NCBI GenBank assembly: GCA_937924335.1
Contig: CALDWW010000010.1
Span: forward strand, 110,715-174,714
DNA: 64,000 nucleotides
Direction of reading: 5' to 3'
From: an uncultured Gammaproteobacteria bacterium
Lineage (GTDB): Bacteria; Pseudomonadota; Gammaproteobacteria; Steroidobacterales; XN24
The notes below the pieces were generated by a model. That model had not been told where the DNA came from. It searched no databases and was given only the letters and a program-made list of their open reading frames with translations. Position numbers and translations under genes: made by a program. Below, piece after piece: positions 55,211 through 63,057 of this stretch. Each line of letters opens with the position of its first letter. Positions within the stretch are counted from its first letter, which is position 1.

Positions 55211-55259
55211 TTGACACAGATCAATGCAGCGCAATAGTCACCTCCCTACCATAGTCAAG
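55211..55259 (+). promoter_or_regulatory. FNR/DNR-type box and inferred class II promoter of the cytochrome operon
   Basis: TTGACACAGATCAA (55211-55224) matches the FNR/Anr consensus TTGAT-N4-ATCAA at 9 of 10 defined positions. TACCAT (55247-55252) is a fair -10 element (4 of 6). If transcription starts about 55259, the box centre is at -41.5, the standard position for FNR-family activation. The start point is inferred. Confidence 0.68.
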
Positions 55260-55332
55260 CAATATCTAATTTAGAGACTCTTAATTGAGTTTCCGGATGC
55301 CTGCAACGGGCATCGCAAGGGGAGAAGAAGAG

Positions 55333-55443
55333 ATGTTTTTGCGCCGGCAGCCACGGGCCCGGACCGCGATGCGGTCAGGGCCCGTTTGCGTTGCGACGCC
55401 GCTCGACAGGCTCCCCGATTACCTTAAACGAGCAAGGAGGTAG
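55333..55443 (+). CDS. Candidate leader ORF (36 aa) ahead of the cytochrome operon
   Basis: An ATG at 55333 follows GGGGAGAAGAAGAG, a plausible ribosome-binding site. It encodes a basic peptide beginning MFLRRQPRARTAMRSG and ending YLKRARR. Its stop codon TAG (55441-55443) overlaps the AGGAGG ribosome-binding site of the cytochrome gene. The coding sequence runs through a strong hairpin (55353-55384), so translation of the leader would open it. This could be translational coupling or attenuation; there is no direct evidence it is expressed. Confidence 0.4.
   Translation: MFLRRQPRARTAMRSGPVCVATPLDRLPDYLKRARR
55353..55384 (+). promoter_or_regulatory. Strong leader hairpin, possible attenuator
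   Basis: ACGGGCCC-GGACCGC pairs with GCGGTC-AGGGCCCGT around a GAT loop: about 14 base pairs with one G/A mismatch. Only three T follow, so it looks more like an attenuator or stability element than a full terminator. It lies inside the leader ORF, about 63 bp before the first cytochrome start. Confidence 0.5.
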
Positions 55444-55447
55444 GGAA

Positions 55448-55807
55448 ATGAAGACGCCACTTGGAATCATGACCGCAACCCTGGTCGGATTCATCGCTCT
55501 GGGTCTGACCAGCGTCCCGACGACGACGGTACAGGGTGCAGACGGCAAAGAGCTGTTTCGCGAGTACTGCAAGACCTGTCACGCAGCCGATTCGCCACAC
55601 GGTGAATACACGCCGATGTCGCTGATCCAGGATCAGTGGACGCGTTTCTTCGACAAGAAATACGTCCGCACCCACAAGGACGTCATCGACGAGAAGCACG
55701 GCGGCAAACCGGTGACGGAGACGATCTCCCCGGAGGATCTAGAGCTGATCAAAGCATTCTCGATCAAAGGGGCCGCCGATTCGGAACACCCGATGACCTG
55801 CGGCTGA
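55448..55807 (+). CDS. Monoheme cytochrome c (first gene of the octaheme operon)
   Basis: A 119-residue periplasmic protein behind AGGAGG. The N-terminus (1-30, MTATLVGFIALGLTSVPTTTVQG) is a signal peptide or anchor. One heme site, CKTCH, lies at 41-45 directly after KELFREY; a possible distal ligand is Met57 in EYTPMSLIQ or Met116 in EHPMTCG. Fold and length match class I cytochromes c although the C-terminus has an unusual free Cys. It opens an operon of three genes (17-bp and 13-bp gaps) and probably donates or relays electrons to the octaheme protein encoded last. The donor is not known. Confidence 0.88.
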   Translation: MKTPLGIMTATLVGFIALGLTSVPTTTVQGADGKELFREYCKTCHAADSPHGEYTPMSLIQDQWTRFFDKKYVRTHKDVIDEKHGGKPVTETISPEDLELIKAFSIKGAADSEHPMTCG

Positions 55808-55823
55808 CAGGGAGGACAAAGAA

Positions 55824-57650
55824 ATGTTACGCAAATTCCTTATAACAACCGCGGCGGCGGCGGTGCTTCCACTGTCCGCCCCGACGACCGCGTGGGCCGA
55901 CAGCCAGACGCTGACGGCCGACGAACTGATGCAGCAGGTGGAATGGCTGCAGGTTCAGATGAGCACGCTCCTGCAACAGATCGAACAGATCAAGACGCAA
56001 TCCGGCGAGGCCTCCAGCACGGCTAACACTGCCGCGAAGAAGGCCGATGATCTCGAGGAGAGAACCGCCTATCTGGAAGATGACGTCGAGGATCTGGACG
56101 ATCGCCTGATGGGACCGGAGCGCCACACGGCACTGGACAGCATCCGCTTCAGCGGCGACTTCCGCACCCAGGCGCACAGTATCTCCGTCGACATGGCCGA
56201 CCGGATCGACGGCATCAACGTGCAGAAAGACCTGGTAAATACGCTGTTCTACTTCGGCGCCACGGGCCAGCCGCCCATGACTCCGGACCTGAGCGACGTG
56301 GACCAGTTCATCGCACAGAACTACGACAACTATCTGTACTACCTGGATAACGTCGTGTCATTCGACTTTATCAAGCAGCAGGTCGAAGGACTGATGCAGC
56401 AGGACCCGGCTCTGGCCGAGCAGCTGCTCGGACTGCTGGCCTCCCAGGAAGACAGCTACATCCCCGGGTACAACCACGACAACGACATCGTCTATACCAC
56501 CAGGCTGCGCATGAATATGGCGGCTGACGTGGCCGAAGACGTCGTCTTCGAAGGCCGTCTCGGTATGTACAAGACCTGGGGCGACTCCACCAACGTACAG
56601 GTGTTCAACGGCCAGCCGACCTCCATCGGCTGGGATGGCACCACCGTGGGCGTACCCCCGAGCTCGGACCTCATCCGGCTCGAACGCGGTTACTTCACCT
56701 GGCGTGACATCGCCGACCTGCCCATGTACCTCTCGGTAGGTCGCCGGCCCTCGACGGGTGGCGCACCGCTCAACTTCCGCGAAGACGAGCCCCGCGGCGG
56801 CACGCCCATCGGTGCGCTGTTCAACTACCAGTTCGACGGTATCACCTGGGGTTACCACTTCAGCGAGCAGTCGACCTTCCGTATCTGCTACGGCCTCGGT
56901 TACGAGTCCGAGTGGGGCAACGGCAGCGAGTACAAGCCGCCTTCAGACCGCCTGGACGACACCTGGTTCGTCGGCGCCGTCTGGGACGTGTGGAACACCG
57001 ACGACATGCTGGTGCAGCTCAATGTCGCCACCGCCCAGGATATCGGCGACGGCTTCAACGGCCTGACGGTCATGCCCTTCGATCCGGTCACGGGCCAGGA
57101 CGCGCCACCGGCGGTGATCCGCTACACCCCGACCGACAACATCGGCAACATGAACCTGGCCGGCCTCGTCCTCGTGCGGCATGACGGACCGTTCGACTGG
57201 TTCGCCAGCGTCAACTACTCGGAATCGGACCCCAACGACGTCACCACCCCGTTCGGTGGCATGTTCGCCGACCCGTTCGAGACTCCGGATGACGAAGACG
57301 GTCACATGTACTACCTGGGGGCGCGCTACAACTTCCCGAACGACAAGACCAAGCTCGGCCTCGAGTTCAACCACGGGTCAGAGTACTGGTTCAACTTCGC
57401 GCTGGCGGAAGACGACTTCCTCGGCCCGAAGACCAGCGTCCGTGGCGATGTCTGGGAGGTCTACCTGACCCATCGGATCCGCGACAAGTTCATATTCAAG
57501 TTCGACTATATCGATTACTCGTACGACTACTCCGGTTCCGGCTGGATCCTGGGAGCACCCAAGGATCTCGGTGACTCCGGCAACATCCTGGCAACGCCGA
57601 CCTACGACGACGCCAGTAAGTTCATGGCCAGCTTTACCGCTCGCTTCTGA
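55824..57650 (+). CDS. DUF3373-like outer-membrane beta-barrel with coiled-coil N-terminus
   Basis: A 608-residue protein: signal peptide (1-26, ending AWADSQ), a coiled coil (about 30-95, MQQVEWLQVQMSTLLQQIEQ and LEERTAYLEDDVEDLDDR), then a long beta-rich region with alternating aromatic strands and a C-terminal Phe (FMASFTARF), the usual signal for outer-membrane insertion. The RFSGDFRTQAHS and RLRMNMAADVAEDVVFEGRL strands match DUF3373, a porin-like family commonly next to multiheme cytochromes. GGAGG precedes the ATG. A pore or conduit serving the flanking cytochromes is inferred. There is no heme motif in this protein. Confidence 0.85.
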   Translation: MLRKFLITTAAAAVLPLSAPTTAWADSQTLTADELMQQVEWLQVQMSTLLQQIEQIKTQSGEASSTANTAAKKADDLEERTAYLEDDVEDLDDRLMGPERHTALDSIRFSGDFRTQAHSISVDMADRIDGINVQKDLVNTLFYFGATGQPPMTPDLSDVDQFIAQNYDNYLYYLDNVVSFDFIKQQVEGLMQQDPALAEQLLGLLASQEDSYIPGYNHDNDIVYTTRLRMNMAADVAEDVVFEGRLGMYKTWGDSTNVQVFNGQPTSIGWDGTTVGVPPSSDLIRLERGYFTWRDIADLPMYLSVGRRPSTGGAPLNFREDEPRGGTPIGALFNYQFDGITWGYHFSEQSTFRICYGLGYESEWGNGSEYKPPSDRLDDTWFVGAVWDVWNTDDMLVQLNVATAQDIGDGFNGLTVMPFDPVTGQDAPPAVIRYTPTDNIGNMNLAGLVLVRHDGPFDWFASVNYSESDPNDVTTPFGGMFADPFETPDDEDGHMYYLGARYNFPNDKTKLGLEFNHGSEYWFNFALAEDDFLGPKTSVRGDVWEVYLTHRIRDKFIFKFDYIDYSYDYSGSGWILGAPKDLGDSGNILATPTYDDASKFMASFTARF

Positions 57651-57663
57651 CGAGGACAACGCC

Positions 57664-59073
57664 ATGCGCAAAATTACGCTGGCGATTCTCGTGACCCTCG
57701 GTCTCGCCGCCTCCGCAACGGGGGCGGCAGCCGAGTACTCCCACGAGGAACACGTCAAGGAATACAAAGGCACGCGTACCTGTATCAAGTGCCACAGGGA
57801 CGAAGCCGAGAACTTCTTCCACTCGCAGCACTACCAGTGGCAGGGCGCGACACCCGACCTGGTCAACACTGACGGCGAGCGGTTCGGCAAACTGTCGATG
57901 GTGAACGACTTCTGCACCAACCCGTCCGGTCCGCAATGGATCGGAGAGGTGAAGAACGCAGATGGCAAGGTTCTCGCCAAGGGTTGCTCCAAGTGTCACG
58001 CCGGTCTCGGCAAGGTGCCGGGCAAGGAAGTGACCAAGAAGGAACTCGAGAACATCGACTGCCTCATGTGCCACGCCTCCGGCTATCGACGCGACCTGTA
58101 TGCCACCGAAGACGGCGGATGGGAGTGGAAGCCGATCCTGTGGAAGAACCAGGAAGGCATGAACTCGGTGGCGCGACGGATCTCGCAGCCGACACGGACG
58201 ATGTGTCTGCGTTGCCATGCGGCCTCTGGCGGCGGCCCGAATTTCAAGCGGGGCGACATCGAATACACCCTCACGGATCCGCCGCGGGACTTCGACGTGC
58301 ACATGTCGGCCGACGGTCACGACATGGACTGCGTCGCCTGCCATGCCGGAGACAAGCACCGGGTACGCGGGAGAGGATCGGACCTGGCCGCGACGGACTC
58401 GCCGGACAATCCTCTTAGTTGCTCGGGTGAATGTCACAGCGAGACGCCCCACAAAGTGGCCGCGATCGACTCGCATACGGACCGCGTGTACTGCACGACG
58501 TGTCATGTCCCGACCTTCGCCAAGGACGAGCCGACGGACATGCGACGCGACTGGTCGGACATCCGTTTCTCCGAGGAGAAGGGCAAGTACACCTATGCCG
58601 TCGATCTGCGGCAGAACGTGGTTCCGGTGTACGCCTGGTTCAACGGCGCGAGTTTCTCGCAAGTGCCAGGCAAGCCGGTGACGCATGACGATGACGGCAA
58701 CGTGATCATCTCGCTACCGGACGGGTCGCGTACCGATCCGGACGCTCGCATTCACGCATTCAAGGTCCATGCGGGCCGACTGCCTATCCTTGATGACAAA
58801 CAATGGCTGGTCCCGATCGCCACCGAGGAGTTCTACGCCCACGGTGACATCGACAGGGCGGTCAGGGAAGCAGCACACCTTTTCTACGGACTGGATGACA
58901 TCCGGTACAGCTGGAACGACACCATCCGCTATATGGGCATCTTCCACGAGGTCACGCCGAAGGAGGATGCGCTTGAGTGTCTCGACTGCCACCGTCCTGG
59001 CGGCAGGATGGACTGGCAGGCACTGGGATACGAGGGCGATCCTCTCGAGGAGCGTCTGCAAGCATCCCGGTAA
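57664..59073 (+). CDS. Octaheme cytochrome c, octaheme tetrathionate reductase (OTR)-like
   Basis: A 469-residue periplasmic protein (signal peptide 1-23) with eight heme sites: CIKCH (40), CSKCH (108), CLMCH (133), CLRCH (181), CVACH (223), CSGECH (253, one residue longer), CTTCH (277) and CLDCH (439). Spacing and flanking words (HYQWQG, MVNDFC, CHAGLG, CHVPTFAKDEPT, DCHRPGGRMDWQALGY) follow OTR of Shewanella, which reduces tetrathionate, nitrite and hydroxylamine in vitro. In OTR one heme is lysine-ligated; which Lys does so here cannot be seen. The final heme is separated by about 155 residues, as in that family. Substrate is not determined by sequence. Confidence 0.9.
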   Translation: MRKITLAILVTLGLAASATGAAAEYSHEEHVKEYKGTRTCIKCHRDEAENFFHSQHYQWQGATPDLVNTDGERFGKLSMVNDFCTNPSGPQWIGEVKNADGKVLAKGCSKCHAGLGKVPGKEVTKKELENIDCLMCHASGYRRDLYATEDGGWEWKPILWKNQEGMNSVARRISQPTRTMCLRCHAASGGGPNFKRGDIEYTLTDPPRDFDVHMSADGHDMDCVACHAGDKHRVRGRGSDLAATDSPDNPLSCSGECHSETPHKVAAIDSHTDRVYCTTCHVPTFAKDEPTDMRRDWSDIRFSEEKGKYTYAVDLRQNVVPVYAWFNGASFSQVPGKPVTHDDDGNVIISLPDGSRTDPDARIHAFKVHAGRLPILDDKQWLVPIATEEFYAHGDIDRAVREAAHLFYGLDDIRYSWNDTIRYMGIFHEVTPKEDALECLDCHRPGGRMDWQALGYEGDPLEERLQASR

Positions 59074-59093
59074 TGCCTCCTTGCTCGGGGCGG

Positions 59094-59127
59094 ACCGGCG
59101 GGTCATTGCGACCCGCCGGTTTTTTTT
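59094..59127 (+). terminator. Rho-independent terminator of the cytochrome operon
   Basis: An 11-bp perfect stem (59094-59104 with 59110-59120), a 5-base loop and eight T form a textbook terminator 21 bp after the octaheme stop codon. Confidence 0.95.
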
Positions 59128-59225
59128 GCGCGGTAGTCAACCGTCCATTCTCCAGACGCCCGACACGCGACCGGCTCCGCAATCCGAATCGCCGCTTCCT
59201 TGCTTGACTTGGCCGCTTCCTTAAC

Positions 59226-59244
59226 GATAATAGGAATCATTCGT
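59226..59244. promoter_or_regulatory. Fur-like box before a small gene
   Basis: GATAATAGGAATCATTCGT matches the 19-bp Fur consensus GATAATGATAATCATTATC at 13 positions, with the first hexamer and the AATCATT core intact. It ends 19 bp before the ATG at 59264, a repressing position. Confidence 0.6.
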
Positions 59245-59263
59245 ATTTATATGAGCCACAACC

Positions 59264-59566
59264 ATGTTCGAATCACTCTTTGTCCTGGCCGGCCACGCGC
59301 ACCGCCTGGGATCACGCCAAGCTGCGCATTTCGAGAAGTTACGGACCCGCAGGGGCAGCTATTTCGTGACCTGGGATCCGGAACCGGTCAACGCCCTGCT
59401 CACGTCGGAAGGCTTGAGTCCGCGGGAACTGGAATTCGACACCCCGAGGGAACGTCATCGCCTGATCCGTGAATTGTTCCTGCTCGGCGTCCGCGACGAG
59501 ATCCGCTCGGACAGAGAATCGACCATTACTAAGTTCGCCCGGCAACTATTGGCGAACGGGGAATAG
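59264..59566 (+). CDS. Small hypothetical protein behind a Fur-like box (100 aa)
   Basis: The product begins MFESLFVLAGHAHRLGSRQA and is soluble, basic/acidic mixed and helical in its second half (RERHRLIRELFLLGVRDEIR). No heme, metal or Fe-S motif is visible. I do not recognise the family. The upstream sequence carries a Fur-type box and no Shine-Dalgarno; a shorter ATG (59251) in another frame is unlikely. If the box works, the gene is iron-repressed. It sits alone between the cytochrome terminator and the convergent ttcA gene. Confidence 0.6.
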   Translation: MFESLFVLAGHAHRLGSRQAAHFEKLRTRRGSYFVTWDPEPVNALLTSEGLSPRELEFDTPRERHRLIRELFLLGVRDEIRSDRESTITKFARQLLANGE

Positions 59567-59606
59567 TCGCCTCGCTCCCGGACCGCACGCCGCTCGCGTG
59601 CCTGGC

Positions 59607-60416
59607 TCAATCCGATGGAGTCTCGCGGGTAAGCCCGCCGAAATCGAACAGATCGGCGTCCATCAGGTGTGAAGGCACCACGTTCTTGAGGCCGGCGAGG
59701 ATCGAGTCCACCCGGTTGGGATTCTCGGCCTCCCAGCGACGCAACATCTTCTTGACCTCCTTGCGCTGCAGGTTCTCCTGCGAACCGCACAGGTTGCACG
59801 GGATGATCGGGAACTCGCGTGCGTGCGCGTAGCGACCGACGTCGCGCTCGCGGCAATAGGCCAGCGGCCGGATGACGATGTGCCGGCCGTCGTCGGACCT
59901 GAGTTTCGGCGGCATGGCCTTGAGCTTGCCACCAAAGAACATGTTCAGAAAAAGCGTTTCCATAATGTCATCGGCATGATGGCCGAGCGCGATCTTGGTA
60001 AAGCCTTCCTGCGCCGCAAATGTGTAGAGCGCTCCGCGCCGCAGGCGGGAACACAGACCGCACAGGGTCTTACCCTCCGGGATGACCCGGGAGACGACAC
60101 TGTAAGTGTCGTGTTCCAGGACGTGGAACGGCACGTCGAGAGAACGCAGATAGTCCGGCAATACGTGTTCCGGAAAGCCCGGCTGCTTCTGGTCCAGGTT
60201 GACCGCCACCAGTTCGAAATCCACCGGCGCGCTGCGCCGCAGGGTCAACAGCAGGTCCAGCAACGTGTAGCTGTCCTTGCCGCCCGACAGGCAGACCATG
60301 ACCCGGTCGCCCGCCTCGATCATGCGGAAGTCCTCGATGGCCTTCCCCGTCAGTCCGCGGAGGCGCGCCTGCAGTCGGCGCGCGTTGTTGGATATTCTTG
60401 CGGAGGCGGTACTCAT
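59607..60416 (-). CDS. ttcA: tRNA 2-thiocytidine biosynthesis protein TtcA
   Basis: TtcA thiolates cytidine 32 of certain tRNAs using ATP and an Fe-S cluster. The start ATG 60414-60416 ([10 protein letters not shown]) is chosen because the upstream extension is not protein-like. In 269 residues the PP-loop [16 protein letters not shown] (about 38-53) binds ATP, and the cysteine pairs CGLC and CNLC provide the cluster and catalytic cysteines. [19 protein letters not shown] is the family signature. Convergent with the small Fur-box gene. Confidence 0.96.
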   Translation of the reverse strand: MSTASARISNNARRLQARLRGLTGKAIEDFRMIEAGDRVMVCLSGGKDSYTLLDLLLTLRRSAPVDFELVAVNLDQKQPGFPEHVLPDYLRSLDVPFHVLEHDTYSVVSRVIPEGKTLCGLCSRLRRGALYTFAAQEGFTKIALGHHADDIMETLFLNMFFGGKLKAMPPKLRSDDGRHIVIRPLAYCRERDVGRYAHAREFPIIPCNLCGSQENLQRKEVKKMLRRWEAENPNRVDSILAGLKNVVPSHLMDADLFDFGGLTRETPSD

Positions 60417-60642
60417 GTCCCGGGCCTGGCAGTTCGAGCGGACATAAATTCTAACCGGCCGGGCCTCACCCGGCGCAAGATCGGGCACCTGCCTTCCTGG
60501 AATCGCTGCTGCCAGTCAGCCCACAGAGTACGTCCTGGTTCGTTGACCTGGACCGGGTCCGGGTTGAACGGATCCTGGTTGCCTCGATTCAGATGTTCGG
60601 GACGCTCACCTATACTCGCGAACAGAGCAGAGGAATCTGACC

Positions 60643-62010
60643 ATGAGGCGCTTTATGGGTGCGCTCGCGACCTACCCGGCGCGGGCGCTTGCGGGTTGGT
60701 ACGGCATCCTTGTCGTTGCCGGCACGCTGTTGCTCCTGTTACCGGCGTGTCGGGCCATCGGCAGCTCCCCGATGACCTTCTCCGACGCCCTGTTTACCGC
60801 GACCAGCGCGGCCTGCGTGACCGGCCTGGTGGTCAGGGACGTGGCGGAGTTCTCGGCGCTCGGCCAGGGGATCATCCTCGCCCTCATCCAGCTCGGCGGT
60901 ATCGGCATCATGACCGTCGCAACGCTGGTCGTGGTCCAGCTGACCGGCAGGCAGACCCTGCGGCAGCTGGTACTGGCGCGGGAAAGCCTCGGCGTGGGCC
61001 TGCATGAAGACCTCGGCCGTGTGCTCGTTCGGGTCGTCTCGATAACGATCGTCTTCGAACTCATCGGCGCGGCCGTGCTGGCTGCTTATCGTCTTTCCGA
61101 CCTGAGTCTGTCGGAAGCCGTCTGGTGGGGCCTGTTTCACGCCGTGTCCGCGTTCTGCAACGCGGGCTTCGCCCTGTCGCCGCAGAACCTGGCACCGTGG
61201 GCAGATAGCGCGCTGGTCAACCTGACGATCACCGTGCTGGTAGTGCTCGGCGGACTGGGTTTCCCGGTTCTGGTCGACCTTTTCACGCACCGCCGTCGGC
61301 GGCCGCTGCGCTGGCGAGAACTCCATTTCCACAGCCAGCTTGTTATCACGGCCTCCGCGGCACTGCTGCTGATCGGCACGCTGGCTATCCTTGCGCTGGA
61401 ATATTCCAACGCGTTCGCGGGACAAGGACTGGCACAGTCCACGATGACCGCGTTTTTTCACAGCGCTTCGGCGCGCACCGCCGGATTCTCGACGCTGGAT
61501 ATTGCCGGGTTCAGTAACGCGACCCTTTTCGTACTGATCCTGCTGATGTGGGTCGGCGGAGGTCCCGGCTCGGCCGCCGGCGGAATAAAGGTGACGACGA
61601 TTGCCGTCCTGGTCCTCTATGGCTACGGGAGAATGCGCGGCCGCCAGGAGATCGGCCTGTTCCACCACCGGATCAGCACCCACTCTGTAGCGACGGCCGC
61701 GGTCGTCGTCATCGCCGGCATCACGCTGATCGTCACCAGTCTCGTGTTCATGCTGATGGCAGAGCAATCAGGAATTCCACACAATGGGGGCGCCGATTTT
61801 CTGGATATCACGTTCGAGACCTTCTCGGCATTCTCGACTGTAGGACTGTCCATGGGCATCACCCCGGAGCTGGGTGAGCTCGGCCGATTTATCACAGTGC
61901 TTACCATGTACGTCGGCCGCATCGGACCTCTGATAGTGTTTACTCTTCTGTCACGACGGCCCCATGGCCCCGCCATCAGACATCCGGAAGCGGAGATTCA
62001 AATTGGCTGA
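60643..62010 (+). CDS. TrkH/KtrB-type potassium transporter membrane subunit
   Basis: A 455-residue membrane protein with the four M1-P-M2 units of the SKT family: selectivity glycines appear in SAACVTGLVV, SAFCNAGFAL, SARTAGFSTL and SAFSTVGLSMG. This matches KtrB (about 450 aa) more than TrkH (about 480 aa). Its final codons overlap the start of the TrkA-like gene (TTG 62003), so the two are translationally coupled. It imports K+ with Na+ or H+ coupling, gated by the cytoplasmic partner. Confidence 0.95.
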   Translation: MRRFMGALATYPARALAGWYGILVVAGTLLLLLPACRAIGSSPMTFSDALFTATSAACVTGLVVRDVAEFSALGQGIILALIQLGGIGIMTVATLVVVQLTGRQTLRQLVLARESLGVGLHEDLGRVLVRVVSITIVFELIGAAVLAAYRLSDLSLSEAVWWGLFHAVSAFCNAGFALSPQNLAPWADSALVNLTITVLVVLGGLGFPVLVDLFTHRRRRPLRWRELHFHSQLVITASAALLLIGTLAILALEYSNAFAGQGLAQSTMTAFFHSASARTAGFSTLDIAGFSNATLFVLILLMWVGGGPGSAAGGIKVTTIAVLVLYGYGRMRGRQEIGLFHHRISTHSVATAAVVVIAGITLIVTSLVFMLMAEQSGIPHNGGADFLDITFETFSAFSTVGLSMGITPELGELGRFITVLTMYVGRIGPLIVFTLLSRRPHGPAIRHPEAEIQIG

Positions 62011-62467
62011 CAAATCACGATTCATCGTTCTCGGACTGGGCAGGTTCGGAGCCACGCTCGCCCGGCGGCTGGCCGCCGATGGTCACCGGGTTACGGGTAT
62101 AGACATCTCCGAGGCTGCGGTGCGACCCCTGGAAGAGGAGTTGGACGAGGCACTGGTGGGTGATGCGACCGACAAGGAAATCCTCGAAGCAACAGATCTC
62201 GGGAACGCGGATGCGGTGGTCATCGCCTTGGGTGACGAGCCATTACGCAACATCATCGCCGCCATGCATGTGGTCGAACTCGGGGCGACCCGCATCCTGG
62301 CCCGGGGGACCGACGCGGTACACGCGCGGATCCTGAGAAAGCTCGGGGATATCGACGTCATCCTTCCGGAGCAGGATATGGGCGCCTATGTGGCTGAGGC
62401 CCTCAGCAGCCCGCTGCCGCTCAGTCGCCAGAACGAGCCGTCTGTCGATGAGTCACGCGACAAATGA
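62003..62467 (+). CDS. Short KtrA/TrkA-type regulatory subunit (RCK N-domain only)
   Basis: The start is TTG 62003, seven bases after a GGAG within the ktrB end; it gives LADKSRFIVLGLGRFGATLA, whose GLGRFG loop binds nucleotide. The 154-residue product holds one TrkA-N Rossmann domain (to about 130: GIDIS, LVGDATDKEILEATDLGNAD) and ends PLPLSRQNEPSVDESRDK. The TrkA-C domain of normal KtrA (about 220 aa) is absent. It probably forms the gating ring under the channel but could sense fewer ligands than the full-length version. Confidence 0.87.
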   Translation: MADKSRFIVLGLGRFGATLARRLAADGHRVTGIDISEAAVRPLEEELDEALVGDATDKEILEATDLGNADAVVIALGDEPLRNIIAAMHVVELGATRILARGTDAVHARILRKLGDIDVILPEQDMGAYVAEALSSPLPLSRQNEPSVDESRDK

Positions 62468-62555
62468 CAAACCACGGCAGTCAGCTATCATAAGAGGTTC
62501 GCGCCGCAAGACTGCGAAATCCTCATTCTTCGCAAAAGATAGGGAATACCGACTC

Positions 62556-63047
62556 ATGATCATCAGACGCACATCCGCATTCCTCCTTGGACTATGTCTC
62601 GTCGCCGGGGCCGCCCTGGCGCAGGAGGTCATCGTCTATCCCGCCAAGGGCCAGAGCGCGGATCAGACGGAGAAAGACAAGTTCGAGTGTTACCAGTGGG
62701 CCAAGGGGCAGACCGGCTTCGACCCGATGGCGCCGCCGACGGCATCGACGCCACCGCCAACCTCGGAGGCGCCGACAGCGAGCGCGGGCAAGGGCGCACT
62801 CGGAGGAGCCGCCGCCGGCGCAGCAGTCGGTGGGCTCGCCAGTGGCGACTGGGGCAAGGGTGCAGTAGTCGGCGCCGTGGCCGGAGGGCTCTTCGGTAAC
62901 CATCGCAAGCACAAACAGGAAGACGCGAACCGCTCCCGCCAGGACCAGTGGTCGCAACAGCAGGCGCAGCAGTACCAGCAGCAGCGCCACAACTACAACC
63001 GAGCCTACGCCGCCTGCCTGGAAGGTCGCGGTTACACGGTCAACTAG
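62556..63047 (+). CDS. Secreted glycine-zipper protein
   Basis: The 163-residue product starts at ATG 62556 with a signal peptide (1-22, LVAGAALAQE). Residues about 75-115 form a glycine zipper: GKGALGGAAAGAAVGGLASG, then GAVVGAVAGGLFG. A Gln/Asn-rich tail and the ending YAACLEGRGYTVN follow, typical of YMGG-like/glycine-zipper outer-membrane-associated proteins. A single Cys pair (FECYQW ... AACLEGRG) could form a disulfide. A lipid- or peptidoglycan-associated structural role is inferred. The next gene begins 10 bp later. Confidence 0.75.
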   Translation: MIIRRTSAFLLGLCLVAGAALAQEVIVYPAKGQSADQTEKDKFECYQWAKGQTGFDPMAPPTASTPPPTSEAPTASAGKGALGGAAAGAAVGGLASGDWGKGAVVGAVAGGLFGNHRKHKQEDANRSRQDQWSQQQAQQYQQQRHNYNRAYAACLEGRGYTVN

Positions 63048-63057
63048 GAGAGCAGCA

